DNA of 64,000 bases from the NCBI RefSeq assembly GCF_900110495.1, contig NZ_FODX01000001.1, forward strand, positions 62,001 to 126,000, written 5' to 3'. Every line of letters starts with the position of its first letter. Position 1 is the stretch's first letter. Shown piece by piece: positions 16,995-25,445 of this stretch. The stretch comes from Nitrosovibrio sp. Nv6 (lineage in GTDB: Bacteria > Pseudomonadota > Gammaproteobacteria > Burkholderiales > Nitrosomonadaceae). Position numbers and translations under genes: made by a program. The notes under the pieces were generated by a model. That model was not told where the DNA came from and searched no databases. It saw only the letters and a program-made list of their open reading frames with translations.

Positions 16995-18503
16995 ATGATT
17001 GCTCGCGGAGACACCGTCAGGCAGGACAGCGGAGCTGGCGGAAGTTCTTTTTCACGGTTGCGGCGCGATCCCAAGTCTTTCCTCAAATTGATCCTGCTCG
17101 GGTTTGCGCTTGTAGGTTTGCCGCTCATCATCGCACTTATCAACAGCGCGTTTTCCATTGACCGGTTGGCGGATCAGAGCCGGAAGGCCGTGTATCAGGC
17201 CGCGCAAATCGCCCACAGCAGCCGAGCTCTGGCTGATGAGATTGCGACCATGGAGCGCGCTGTGCGGCAAACCCATATTCTTGGCGATACCTCTCTGCTC
17301 GAAAATTATTTTCGTGCGCATACCAAATTCGAGGGCATGGCGGCAAGCCTTTCCGAACTTTCATTGCATACTGAACAGAAGGAATTGCTGACGCAACTGC
17401 AATCCTCGGAAGCTTCGATTTTCGAGAAAATATCGGCTGTAAGGGAATCGCCGGAACAATTGCGCGATCTGATTGGCAGCTTCGCGCTGCTGAGGGATTC
17501 AGCGCGAACCTTTTTTTCGGTCGGTTATACGTTAATCGAGCGCGAGGTGGATGAAATGCAGGACATGGCAGGGTACGCGCGCTTTACCGTCGGATGGCAA
17601 CTGCTTGCTCTGATCCCTTTTGCAATTTTGCTCGCGTTCTTTTTTTCAGTGCGGATTGCACGCCCGATTCGTCAGATTGACGAGGCCATCCGCAACATGG
17701 GGCAAGGTGAACTGTATAAGCCGATACGGGTGGATGGTCCCCAGGATCTGGTGTATTTCGGCGAACGCCTTGACTGGATGCGCCGCCGCCTGCTGAAGCT
17801 CGAAGAGCAGAAAACGCGGTTTTTGCAGCATGTTTCTCATGAACTCAAGACGCCCCTCACGGCAATGCGCGAAGGTGCGGATTTGCTTGTGGAAGGCGTG
17901 GCCGGGGAATTGACCGAAGAACAACAGCGTATTGCAAGAATCCTCCACAGCAATAGCGTGCAACTGCAGCGGCGCATCGAGGATTTGTTGAGCTATAGCG
18001 CTCTCCAGGCCGAGAAAGCCGCACTGGTGAAAAATGAGGTGAATCTGACAAAAATTCTGGAGGCGGTACTACAAGACCAGAATCTTATAATCATGAGCAA
18101 AGGCTTGAGAATTGATTTATCTTGCCCGGAATTGATAATTGACTGCGACGAACAAAAAATCAAGGTAATCGTGGATAACCTGCTATCGAATGCTGTGAAA
18201 TTCTCTCCTCCCGGCGGTTGTATCCGAATCTGGACAAGCAAGACGGCCGAGGTGGTTCAACTGGATATTGTGGATGCAGGCCTGGGTGTCGACGAGGCGG
18301 ATCGGGAGAAAGTATTTGAACCGTTTTACCAGGGGCGGCGGGTCCTTGACAGTCATGTCAGAGGCACCGGGCTCGGCCTATCCATTGCGCGCGAGTATGC
18401 GTTGGCGCACGGGGGTAATATCGTGCTTGTACCGCAGGTCGGTGTTGGCGCCCATTTCCGTCTCACCATACCTGTTTGCGATCCGGAGGGCTCCCATGAG
18501 TAG
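16995..18503 (+). CDS. Sensor histidine kinase, GlrK/QseE-like
   Basis: Inner-membrane sensor kinase of 502 residues. Two transmembrane helices (about residues 32-53 and 195-215) flank a periplasmic helical domain of about 140 residues. A HAMP linker follows, then the H-box FLQHVSHELKTPLTAM with phospho-acceptor H282, the N-box DNLLSNAVKFSP, and G-boxes DAGLGVDEADREKVFEPFYQG and GTGLGLSIAREYALAHGG. The frame opens at a TTG (16971), but the ATG at 16995 has AAGGAAAG just upstream and is preferred. It overlaps the next lipoprotein gene by 8 bases. The order kinase, lipoprotein, sigma-54 response regulator is that of enterobacterial glrK-qseG-glrR. Confidence 0.9.
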   Translation: MIARGDTVRQDSGAGGSSFSRLRRDPKSFLKLILLGFALVGLPLIIALINSAFSIDRLADQSRKAVYQAAQIAHSSRALADEIATMERAVRQTHILGDTSLLENYFRAHTKFEGMAASLSELSLHTEQKELLTQLQSSEASIFEKISAVRESPEQLRDLIGSFALLRDSARTFFSVGYTLIEREVDEMQDMAGYARFTVGWQLLALIPFAILLAFFFSVRIARPIRQIDEAIRNMGQGELYKPIRVDGPQDLVYFGERLDWMRRRLLKLEEQKTRFLQHVSHELKTPLTAMREGADLLVEGVAGELTEEQQRIARILHSNSVQLQRRIEDLLSYSALQAEKAALVKNEVNLTKILEAVLQDQNLIIMSKGLRIDLSCPELIIDCDEQKIKVIVDNLLSNAVKFSPPGGCIRIWTSKTAEVVQLDIVDAGLGVDEADREKVFEPFYQGRRVLDSHVRGTGLGLSIAREYALAHGGNIVLVPQVGVGAHFRLTIPVCDPEGSHE

Positions 18504-19029
18504 CGGGGGTCGAAAATTGCGGATTCTGCCGGCAATGATGTTGACGCTGCTGACGGCGTGCTCAATCATTCCGGGAATTCAGCCCACTGTGGCGCCACCA
18601 TCGGCCGATGTGGTTGTAACTGGTCAGATGGATGATATGATGGAGTTCTACGAGTCCATACGTAAACTGCCGGCGCCAGAACTCGGTCAGGTGTACGAAA
18701 CGGTAAAACAGAAATTCGTAGGGAACAAAAGCGACGCAAATCGAGCCCGACTGGTATTACTTCTCATCCTGCCCAATACTTCCTTTCGCGATATAAACTC
18801 GGCGCTGCACCTGCTCAACGAGTGGCCGCGGGAGGCGCAGCCGACAACCAATTTGCAAAGTTTCCGGAACCTGCTCGCGGCTCTTCTTGCGGACCAACAG
18901 CGACTGCATCATAACGTGGAAGAGTTGTCGCAGAAATTGAAGGATGAGCAAAAACGTGTAGAGACACTAAAAAGTCAAATTGACGCCATAAAAAGCATGG
19001 AAAAGAATCTCATTCTCAGAGAACTATAA
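18496..19029 (+). CDS. QseG-like outer-membrane lipoprotein
   Basis: A 177-residue lipoprotein. The lipobox LLTAC places the lipidated Cys at residue 22 after a short signal sequence. The mature part is helical and ends in a coiled coil (about residues 130-170, HHNVEELSQKLKDEQKRVETL). The open frame continues far upstream inside the kinase gene, but the ATG at 18496 is chosen because it starts the signal sequence and overlaps the kinase stop by 8 bases. In enterobacteria QseG interacts with the kinase and is needed for its signalling; the same role is inferred here from position and architecture. Confidence 0.8.
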   Translation: MSSGGRKLRILPAMMLTLLTACSIIPGIQPTVAPPSADVVVTGQMDDMMEFYESIRKLPAPELGQVYETVKQKFVGNKSDANRARLVLLLILPNTSFRDINSALHLLNEWPREAQPTTNLQSFRNLLAALLADQQRLHHNVEELSQKLKDEQKRVETLKSQIDAIKSMEKNLILREL

Positions 19030-19041
19030 ATTCAAATAAAT

Positions 19042-20412
19042 ATGTCCGATTCCAAGCCAAGAATACTCATTGTCGACGACGATACAGATCTGCTTGAATT
19101 ACTCGTCATCAGGCTGACAGCCGCCGGCTACAAGGTGGAGGCTGTGCAAAGTGCAGAGGCAGCGCTGAATTATCTGGATGTGTCGCGCCCGCAACTGGTC
19201 ATCAGCGATATGCAGATGAGCGGTATGGATGGCATGGCGCTGTTCGAACACATCCATCGCGCCCTACCGACATTGCCGGTAATCATTCTAACGGCGCACG
19301 GCACCATTCCCGACGCGGTTGCAGCGGTCCAGCGAGGTGTATTCGGTTATCTGGCCAAACCGTTCGATAGCAAGACACTGCTGGCAAATATCAGCCAGGC
19401 TCTCAGGTTTGTCCCCGGGGCCGTATCGCAGGTCGAGATATCGCAGGCCTCCTGGCGTAAAAATATCATTACCCAGAGCGCCATCATGGAGGATCTGCTC
19501 ACCAAGGCCGGGCTGGTAGCCGAAGGGGATGCAAGCGTACTGATTTACGGGGAAAGCGGTGTAGGCAAGGAATTATTCGCTCATGCCATACATGAGGCTT
19601 CGAAGCGCCGTCATCATCCGTTTGTGGCGATAAACTGCGCGGCAATTCCTGAACAACTGCTGGAATCCGAGCTGTTTGGACACGTCAAAGGCGCGTTCAC
19701 GGGCGCTGTACGCGATCACAAGGGATTATTTCAGCTGGCCGAGGGCGGGACGCTGTTTCTCGATGAAATTGGCGATATGCCGCTTTTGCTCCAGGTCAAG
19801 TTATTGCGTGTTCTGCAGGAAAGACAAGTGCGCCCGGTTGGATCCACTCAGTCGATTCCCGCGGATGTTCGCATTATTTCCGCAACTCACCGTGATCTCA
19901 AGGCAGAAATCGCTGCCGGCGCGTTTCGGGAAGACCTTTACTACAGACTGGATGTGGTGGCGTTGACCATTCCGGTTTTGTCCCAGCGGCGCGAGGATAT
20001 TCCCTTGCTGACAAATTATTTCCTCAGCATGTTTTCGGATAAGTATCAGAAAAATATCAATGGATTTTCCCCCGAAGCCATGGAAATGCTGGTTAGTGCG
20101 TCCTGGCCGGGTAACGTGAGACAACTGATGAACGTCATCGAGAGATGTGTCGCCTTGAGCACGGCTCCGCTCATATCACCCGTACTGGTTTATGACGCCA
20201 TGCACCGGGAAGAGGAGCAGCTCGTCTCTTTCGAGGACGCGCGTAAAAGTTTCGAAAGAGATTATCTGGTGCGCGTGCTGAAGATAACCGGCGGCAACGT
20301 AACACAGGCAGCACGCCTGTCCAAACGTAATCGCACGGAGTTCTACAAGCTGCTTCAGAGATACCAGCTCGATCCCTCCGTTTTCAAACAGCCGCAGGGC
20401 TCACAAAGCTGA
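19042..20412 (+). CDS. Sigma-54-dependent response regulator, GlrR/QseF-like
   Basis: NtrC-type activator of 456 residues. The receiver domain is at residues 7-120, with acidic pocket DDD (12-14) and phospho-acceptor D56. The AAA+ domain has Walker A GESGVGKE (170-177), the sigma-54 contact loop GAFTGA (217-222) and Walker B LFLDEIGD (238-245). A Fis-type helix-turn-helix closes the protein (GGNVTQAARLSKRNRTEFYKLL). All residues needed to activate RNA polymerase-sigma54 are present. It starts 12 bases after the lipoprotein gene. Targets are unknown: enterobacterial GlrR activates the sRNA glmY, and no such gene was seen in the window. Confidence 0.92.
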   Translation: MSDSKPRILIVDDDTDLLELLVIRLTAAGYKVEAVQSAEAALNYLDVSRPQLVISDMQMSGMDGMALFEHIHRALPTLPVIILTAHGTIPDAVAAVQRGVFGYLAKPFDSKTLLANISQALRFVPGAVSQVEISQASWRKNIITQSAIMEDLLTKAGLVAEGDASVLIYGESGVGKELFAHAIHEASKRRHHPFVAINCAAIPEQLLESELFGHVKGAFTGAVRDHKGLFQLAEGGTLFLDEIGDMPLLLQVKLLRVLQERQVRPVGSTQSIPADVRIISATHRDLKAEIAAGAFREDLYYRLDVVALTIPVLSQRREDIPLLTNYFLSMFSDKYQKNINGFSPEAMEMLVSASWPGNVRQLMNVIERCVALSTAPLISPVLVYDAMHREEEQLVSFEDARKSFERDYLVRVLKITGGNVTQAARLSKRNRTEFYKLLQRYQLDPSVFKQPQGSQS

Positions 20413-20444
20413 AGGTTGAAGGCTGATGTCGATCCGCCAGACGA

Positions 20445-22004
20445 TCAGGCCTGGCCCGCTATCGGATTACGCTCGTCCTCAACGAATTTATCGTCCTTCT
20501 TCACGATGAAGCCAAGTTCGGTCCACCACCGGACCATGTCGCCATAGTCTTCTATGCCTCGCGAGAACGGCTGAATCTCTCCCGAGGCGGTGACGATATC
20601 GACGGGACGTTGCGCAGGCCACCAAAGTTCGCCACAAGCCAGAAAGTCGGCCTGCCAGGGCAATGCCATGCGCTCCGTCAGAAAACCAGGGGGCAGGGTA
20701 TGTTTGATCCGGAACGGAGATTCATAGGTTGCCGCCTGGGCGATGACATACGTTACCTCGATGCCTGGAAAGAAGGGCGCGCCTATACAGCCTTCCAGCG
20801 CGGCCCGTGTCAAAGCCTCGGGCTGCTGATCCAGGGGTAGAGCATTGAAAGGGACGGGCTCGGGCTCGGCCGTCCAGTCGGCACGGAAATCCCCCTGCGC
20901 CCATTTTTCCATCATGGTGTACTGGAACTCCGTCAATGCGGTGTACTCGCCACGCTCAGGGTTATCCGGATCCACGCCACTATTCACTTTTGGCATGCTG
21001 GGCGGAGTTTGACGTGGGGGGGTATTGGGATCGACAGGGGTATTGGGTTTCATCAGCCACGTCAAAACCGCTTCACGTGCGGATCTTCCACTCTCGGTCT
21101 TGTCCGCCAGTTTGCTCAGCCGCTCGGGATTAAGAAAATTTCCAGCATCGCCGTGATGGCGGTTTCGTTGCTCGACCACCCAATGAATCATGACAACCCG
21201 CTTCAGAATCGGGTAGATGTCCCGCGTAAAGGACGGCACATCTTTTATGTGGCGCGGGGAGAAATTTCTCGTGGCGACATTCACCGCCTGATCATACCAG
21301 GTCGTTACGTTTTCGATGCCGGGCGCATACGATGGCGGAGCGATAACAACCCAGGCGCCACCTTCCGCACTGCTGGGTGTTTCTCCCTCGACCTCGACGA
21401 CAGCATTTACCGGCCCATCGGCGACTCCGTCGTACCAACCATCATTATTTGCAAAATTATCCAGACCTCGACCAATGGGCGAGGCCGATTTACCCGGCCC
21501 GCCAACGACAATGAGCCGCCCTTCTCCGTCGGTGAGAAGCCGTCCAAGCTCAACCTTCGCACTGCCTTCAACGTTGCCGTTCCTTATAAAATTGATTTCA
21601 CCGCTTAGCGCCCCCAGGGTTTGGTTCTTCCCGGATATGGATTGTAATGAGGCATCCAGGATTAATCCTGCCCTATCGTACTCGGCGTTTCTGGGCGAAG
21701 AAGACGGTCCTCCCGGAGGGAAATTCCCTCCCGCTGCTTTCCTGTTGACGAGGTGCACGCTCCACCTGATTTTCGTCTTTTCATCCATGACAAGCTCGCT
21801 GTCGAACGTTTCTTTGCCGAAGTCATCGCGAATAAATTTATAAATCCGGAAGCGAACTCCTTGCGGCTTTATTTTTCCTGAAGTATCGCGATATGGTCCT
21901 TCGGGAACAACTCTCGGGGATTCCGGGCCCAGGAAATAATCAGTCTCACTGTTTCCTATCCGCGCAACACCTATTGCTGGATAAATCCGATAGATCGTTT
22001 TCAT
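20445..22004 (-). CDS. LodA/GoxA-like CTQ-dependent amine or amino-acid oxidase
   Basis: A 519-residue protein with the LodA-family N-terminus (IYRIYPAIGVARIGNSETDYFLGPE) and C-terminal active-site region. ALEGCIGAPFFPGIE has C406, and MALPWQADFLACGELWWPAQRP has W461/W462. In LodA a Cys and a Trp about 65 residues apart form the cysteine tryptophylquinone cofactor; the spacing here is about 55. Characterised members oxidise lysine or glycine, releasing H2O2. At 519 residues it is shorter than LodA (about 726). No LodB-like flavoprotein, needed for cofactor maturation in Marinomonas, is adjacent. A good AAAGGAG precedes the start. It is convergent with the response regulator. Confidence 0.82.
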   Translation of the reverse strand: MKTIYRIYPAIGVARIGNSETDYFLGPESPRVVPEGPYRDTSGKIKPQGVRFRIYKFIRDDFGKETFDSELVMDEKTKIRWSVHLVNRKAAGGNFPPGGPSSSPRNAEYDRAGLILDASLQSISGKNQTLGALSGEINFIRNGNVEGSAKVELGRLLTDGEGRLIVVGGPGKSASPIGRGLDNFANNDGWYDGVADGPVNAVVEVEGETPSSAEGGAWVVIAPPSYAPGIENVTTWYDQAVNVATRNFSPRHIKDVPSFTRDIYPILKRVVMIHWVVEQRNRHHGDAGNFLNPERLSKLADKTESGRSAREAVLTWLMKPNTPVDPNTPPRQTPPSMPKVNSGVDPDNPERGEYTALTEFQYTMMEKWAQGDFRADWTAEPEPVPFNALPLDQQPEALTRAALEGCIGAPFFPGIEVTYVIAQAATYESPFRIKHTLPPGFLTERMALPWQADFLACGELWWPAQRPVDIVTASGEIQPFSRGIEDYGDMVRWWTELGFIVKKDDKFVEDERNPIAGQA

Positions 22005-22277
22005 TGGTATTTTCTCCTTTGTCCCTGATTCCCTGACTTCCCACCAATATTTGCCGTTCCAGGATCATAGAGGAAAGTCTCCTTCCGCCTATGTTCGGCA
22101 GCGCACGGAAACAACATCAACGAGTGACAAAAATAGTTGGAGGTTTGGAGACTGCATTCGCGATTTTTCATACATAAGCTGCCGGGATACGCCCAAAATT
22201 GAATAATTTCCGATAGATGTTATAGCAGGCGCCTGACGCACTTGCGCACTGACGCATAGAATTCTGTGAGACATATT

Positions 22278-22949
22278 ATGATTAAACCCTTACATAGCGG
22301 TAACCCTGAAACGACGCCCGTTAGAATCCCGGCAGGGGATGTGCTGTTGAGCGCAGACCTGACCATACCGGCAGAGGCGAAAGCTATTGTCGCTTTCGCT
22401 CATGGCAGCGGCAGCGGACGACATAGCACCCGCAATCGTTACGTCGCGGAAACGCTGAACGGGTACCGGTTCGCAACACTGCTCGCCGATCTTTTGACGG
22501 AAGAGGAAGAAGTTGTCGATATGCGGACAAGGCATCTGCGCTTCGATATTCCCATGCTGGCTGAGAGACTGATACACATCGCGGAATGGCTGCAAGGTGA
22601 ACCCCGAACAAAACATTTGAAAATAGGCTGGTTTGGTGCGAGCACAGGCGCTGGCGCCGCACTGATTGCCGCAGCCCGGCGGCCGGAAAACGTCATGGCC
22701 GTTGTTTCAAGAGGTGGGCGGCCCGATCTGGCAGGGGATTACTTGCCGGACGTTCTCGCGCCCGTGCTTCTTATCGTAGGGGAAAACGATCCTCAAGTTC
22801 TCGATCTGAACAAATCAGCGCTCGCCAGGCTTAACGTCCAATCCAAACTGGAAATCGTGCCGAATGCGACCCATTTATTTGAGGAGCCTGGCACCCTGGA
22901 GGCGGCCGCGCTTCTGGCAGCGGAGTGGTTTCAGGGGAATTCGGATTAG
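22278..22949 (+). CDS. Alpha/beta hydrolase (dienelactone hydrolase-like)
   Basis: A 223-residue hydrolase with nucleophile elbow GASTGAG (S122), acid D171 in GENDPQVL and His H199 in NATHLFEEPGTL. The GSGSGRHSTRNRYVAETL segment after the first strand is typical of the group commonly found beside phosphoribosyltransferases. The substrate is unknown. A GTG lies 12 bases earlier (22266), but the ATG at 22278 gives the usual N-terminus; neither has a strong ribosome binding site. The phosphoribosyltransferase gene starts 25 bases downstream, so the two are likely cotranscribed. Confidence 0.82.
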   Translation: MIKPLHSGNPETTPVRIPAGDVLLSADLTIPAEAKAIVAFAHGSGSGRHSTRNRYVAETLNGYRFATLLADLLTEEEEVVDMRTRHLRFDIPMLAERLIHIAEWLQGEPRTKHLKIGWFGASTGAGAALIAAARRPENVMAVVSRGGRPDLAGDYLPDVLAPVLLIVGENDPQVLDLNKSALARLNVQSKLEIVPNATHLFEEPGTLEAAALLAAEWFQGNSD

Positions 22950-22974
22950 CCCGAAAAAAAGAAAAGGTTATTTA

Positions 22975-23634
22975 ATGGGAAGCGCCGGTCACTATTTTGC
23001 AGACAGGGCGGAAGCCGGAAAGATGCTTGCTGAAGCATTGTCCGCCTATGCCGGTAGAACCGATGTCCTCGTTCTGGCGCTTCCCCGCGGCGGCGTGCCG
23101 GTAGCTTATGAAGTCGCAAAGATGCTAGCTGCGCCGATGGACCTATGGCTTGTCCGCAAGCTTGGCGTGCCTGGCCAGGAAGAACTGGCGATGGGTGCAA
23201 TGGCGGGGAAAGATACTCGCATTCTCAATCAGGAAATCATCAACATCCTGAATATTGATCAAGCCGCCATTGATGCTGCCGTCGCGAGGGAACAGAAGGA
23301 ACTGGAAAGACGCAACAGGCATTACCGTCAAGGCAGGCCGCCGCCCGATATCGAGGGAAAAACCATCATTATTATCGATGACGGTCTTGCCACCGGTGCG
23401 ACCATGCGCGCTGCGATCGCGTCGCTCCGCCACATGGGCGCCAAACGGATTATTGCCGCTGTGCCGGTGGGCGCCGCGTCAACCTGCAGCAAGGTTCAGA
23501 AGGAGGCGGATGAGCTTGTGTGCCTGTTTACACCCGAACCTTTTTACGGCGTAGGACAATGGTATAGCGATTTTTCGCAGACCTCGGATGAGGAAGTGCT
23601 GGCGCTCCTCGGCCCGGCCGCCACAGCAAAGTAA
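22975..23634 (+). CDS. Phosphoribosyltransferase family protein
   Basis: A 219-residue type I phosphoribosyltransferase-fold protein. The PRPP-binding loop TIIIIDDGLATGATMRAA is at 130-147, with an N-terminal ALPRGGVPVAYEVA motif and a hood region that gives no hint of the base used. It belongs to the group often encoded beside dienelactone hydrolases and erythromycin esterases in stress-linked clusters, where the substrate is not known. The ATG at 22975 is chosen over the longer open frame because AAAAGG lies just upstream and the conserved HYFADRAEAG start follows it. Confidence 0.85.
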   Translation: MGSAGHYFADRAEAGKMLAEALSAYAGRTDVLVLALPRGGVPVAYEVAKMLAAPMDLWLVRKLGVPGQEELAMGAMAGKDTRILNQEIINILNIDQAAIDAAVAREQKELERRNRHYRQGRPPPDIEGKTIIIIDDGLATGATMRAAIASLRHMGAKRIIAAVPVGAASTCSKVQKEADELVCLFTPEPFYGVGQWYSDFSQTSDEEVLALLGPAATAK

Positions 23635-23744
23635 AATCCGTGCATCATGGATGTAAATGGCCGTGCAGGTACGGAATGAGAAATGGAAAGCTTCTGGAAA
23701 TTTACTGAAACCGGATTTCCGCCCAAAAGCGAAGAGGTTCGAAT

Positions 23745-25118
23745 ATGCCTGATCTAGACTCCCGCCATCATCTGATCGATGCGCTGGAAAAGCATGCGCA
23801 GCCGTTGCTGGAAGCCGGCGCTGATCATGAAGGGTTAATATACACACTGCGCGAGCACGTAAAAGGAAAGAAGTTCATCCTGATCGGCGAAGCCACCCAT
23901 GGCACCGCTGAGTTTTACCGGCTTCGCGCTGAAATGACCCAGCACCTCATCGTGGAAGAAGGATTCGACGCTGTCGCGGTTGAAGCCGACTGGCCCGACG
24001 CCTACAGGGTTAATCGCTATGTATCGGGCCGATCGGAGGATACGAACGCCGATGCTGCCTTGTCCAACTTTGAACGGTTTCCCACATGGATGTGGCGTAA
24101 TACCGTAGTCCTCGACTTTGTTACATGGCTGCGAAATTACAACGAAGAAGCGAGGAAATATAAGGGTCAGCAGGAATCGGTCGGATTCTACGGCCTTGAC
24201 TTGTACAGCATGACAACCTCCATGGAGGCGGTGCTCGCGTATCTGGACAAAGTCGATCCGCAAGAAGCCGCTGCCGCACGGGCACGCTATGGCTGCTTTG
24301 GCCAGTTCATCAGCAATCCCCAGGCGTATGGTTATGCCATTGCCTCGGGCAGGTGGGATTCATGCGAACAGGAAGTCATCACACAGCTCATGCAACTGCA
24401 ACGCAAGGCGCGGCTCTATCTTGAAAAGGACGGTGTCTTTGCCGGAAACGAATATTTCTCCGCGCAGCAGAATGCCGAACTAGTAAAAAATGCCGAGGAA
24501 TATTACCGTGCCATGTTCAGGGGCCGGCCCAGCACCTGGAATCTGAGAGACAGGCATATGTTCGAAACGCTCGAAAAACTTGCCAGTCATCTGGAATCCC
24601 GGTTGGGACGCGAAGCGCGAATCATTGTTTGGGCGCACAATTCCCATCTGGGCAATGCTGCGGCAACTGATATGGGACAGCGCGGCGAAGTCAATATCGG
24701 CCAGTTGGTCAGTGAAAGTTATGCCCATAAATCACTTCGCATCGGATTTTCGACCAGCTGCGGAAGGGTGACCGCGGCTACGGATTGGGACGGACCAGCC
24801 GAAACGAAAACTATTCGCGACCCATTGCCCGACAGTTACGAAGAAATTTTTTCGCAGCTCGAAAAGAAACATTTCTTTTTCGACCTGCGGACCGGAAGCG
24901 AAGCGGTCGATATGCTAAGAGAGAAACGGCTGCAGCGGGCGATCGGCGTAATCTACCGGCCTGAAACGGAGCGGGTCAGTCATTACTTCTACACCTCTCT
25001 GCCAAGGCAATTCGACTTCATGATCCATATCGATAAAACAGAAGCCTTGCAGCCACTGCCGGCGTTCGTCCATAAGAGGCCAGGCGAAATGGATGAGACC
25101 TATCCGTCGGGCTTGTAG
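23745..25118 (+). CDS. Erythromycin esterase family protein
   Basis: A 457-residue member of the EreA-like family. Conserved catalytic-site residues are visible in LIGEATHGTAEFY (E49, H52), VAVEADWPDAYRVNRYV (E80) and VWAHNSHLGNA (His in the C-terminal half). Characterised members hydrolyse the macrolide lactone ring, but most chromosomal homologues have no proven drug target, so resistance should not be assumed. The gene follows the hydrolase and phosphoribosyltransferase by 110 bases, a combination that recurs in other proteobacteria. GAAGAGG precedes the ATG. Confidence 0.88.
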   Translation: MPDLDSRHHLIDALEKHAQPLLEAGADHEGLIYTLREHVKGKKFILIGEATHGTAEFYRLRAEMTQHLIVEEGFDAVAVEADWPDAYRVNRYVSGRSEDTNADAALSNFERFPTWMWRNTVVLDFVTWLRNYNEEARKYKGQQESVGFYGLDLYSMTTSMEAVLAYLDKVDPQEAAAARARYGCFGQFISNPQAYGYAIASGRWDSCEQEVITQLMQLQRKARLYLEKDGVFAGNEYFSAQQNAELVKNAEEYYRAMFRGRPSTWNLRDRHMFETLEKLASHLESRLGREARIIVWAHNSHLGNAAATDMGQRGEVNIGQLVSESYAHKSLRIGFSTSCGRVTAATDWDGPAETKTIRDPLPDSYEEIFSQLEKKHFFFDLRTGSEAVDMLREKRLQRAIGVIYRPETERVSHYFYTSLPRQFDFMIHIDKTEALQPLPAFVHKRPGEMDETYPSGL

Positions 25119-25445
25119 ACATCTAATTCTGGGGCAGCTGCTCTTCTCACATATAACACCCGTTGGTGTTTGCAGACGTACATACATTTTGTATTGATGC
25201 TTTGTGTGCGTCCCCTTCTGGAGGGCGATACATTTAAATTAACACCCAACGAAGATCCATGCTTCTTGCGGCACAATGCGCGTCACTATTGGCCCTACCT
25301 CTCCAAGCCATGCACCTCTGCTTACTCCCGCTATTCAATCCCTTGCTTTTTAAAAAATCTAATCTATTTTTAATAATGCCGTCTCTCTGGCAGCACAAAA
25401 AGAAGTCTTGAATAGCGGAGTCCGTGATCCTTTAAGGAGATACAG
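25119..25445. other. 327-base intergenic region upstream of the repeat-bearing PEP-CTERM gene
   Basis: Contains a small hairpin AACACC-CGTT-GGTGTT (25155-25170) that could end the esterase transcript but lacks a T-run. AT-rich sequence at 25340-25380 could be a promoter. A 67-codon frame (25170-25373) shows no domain or ribosome binding site and is not called. Confidence 0.5.

Noticed and set aside
18268..18495. Extension of the QseG-like frame into the kinase gene
   Set aside because: The added 76 residues are the shifted reading of the kinase C-terminus; the lipoprotein signal starts at 18496.
25170..25373. 67-codon frame before the PEP-CTERM gene
   Set aside because: No ribosome binding site, no domain, AT-rich promoter-like DNA at its end.
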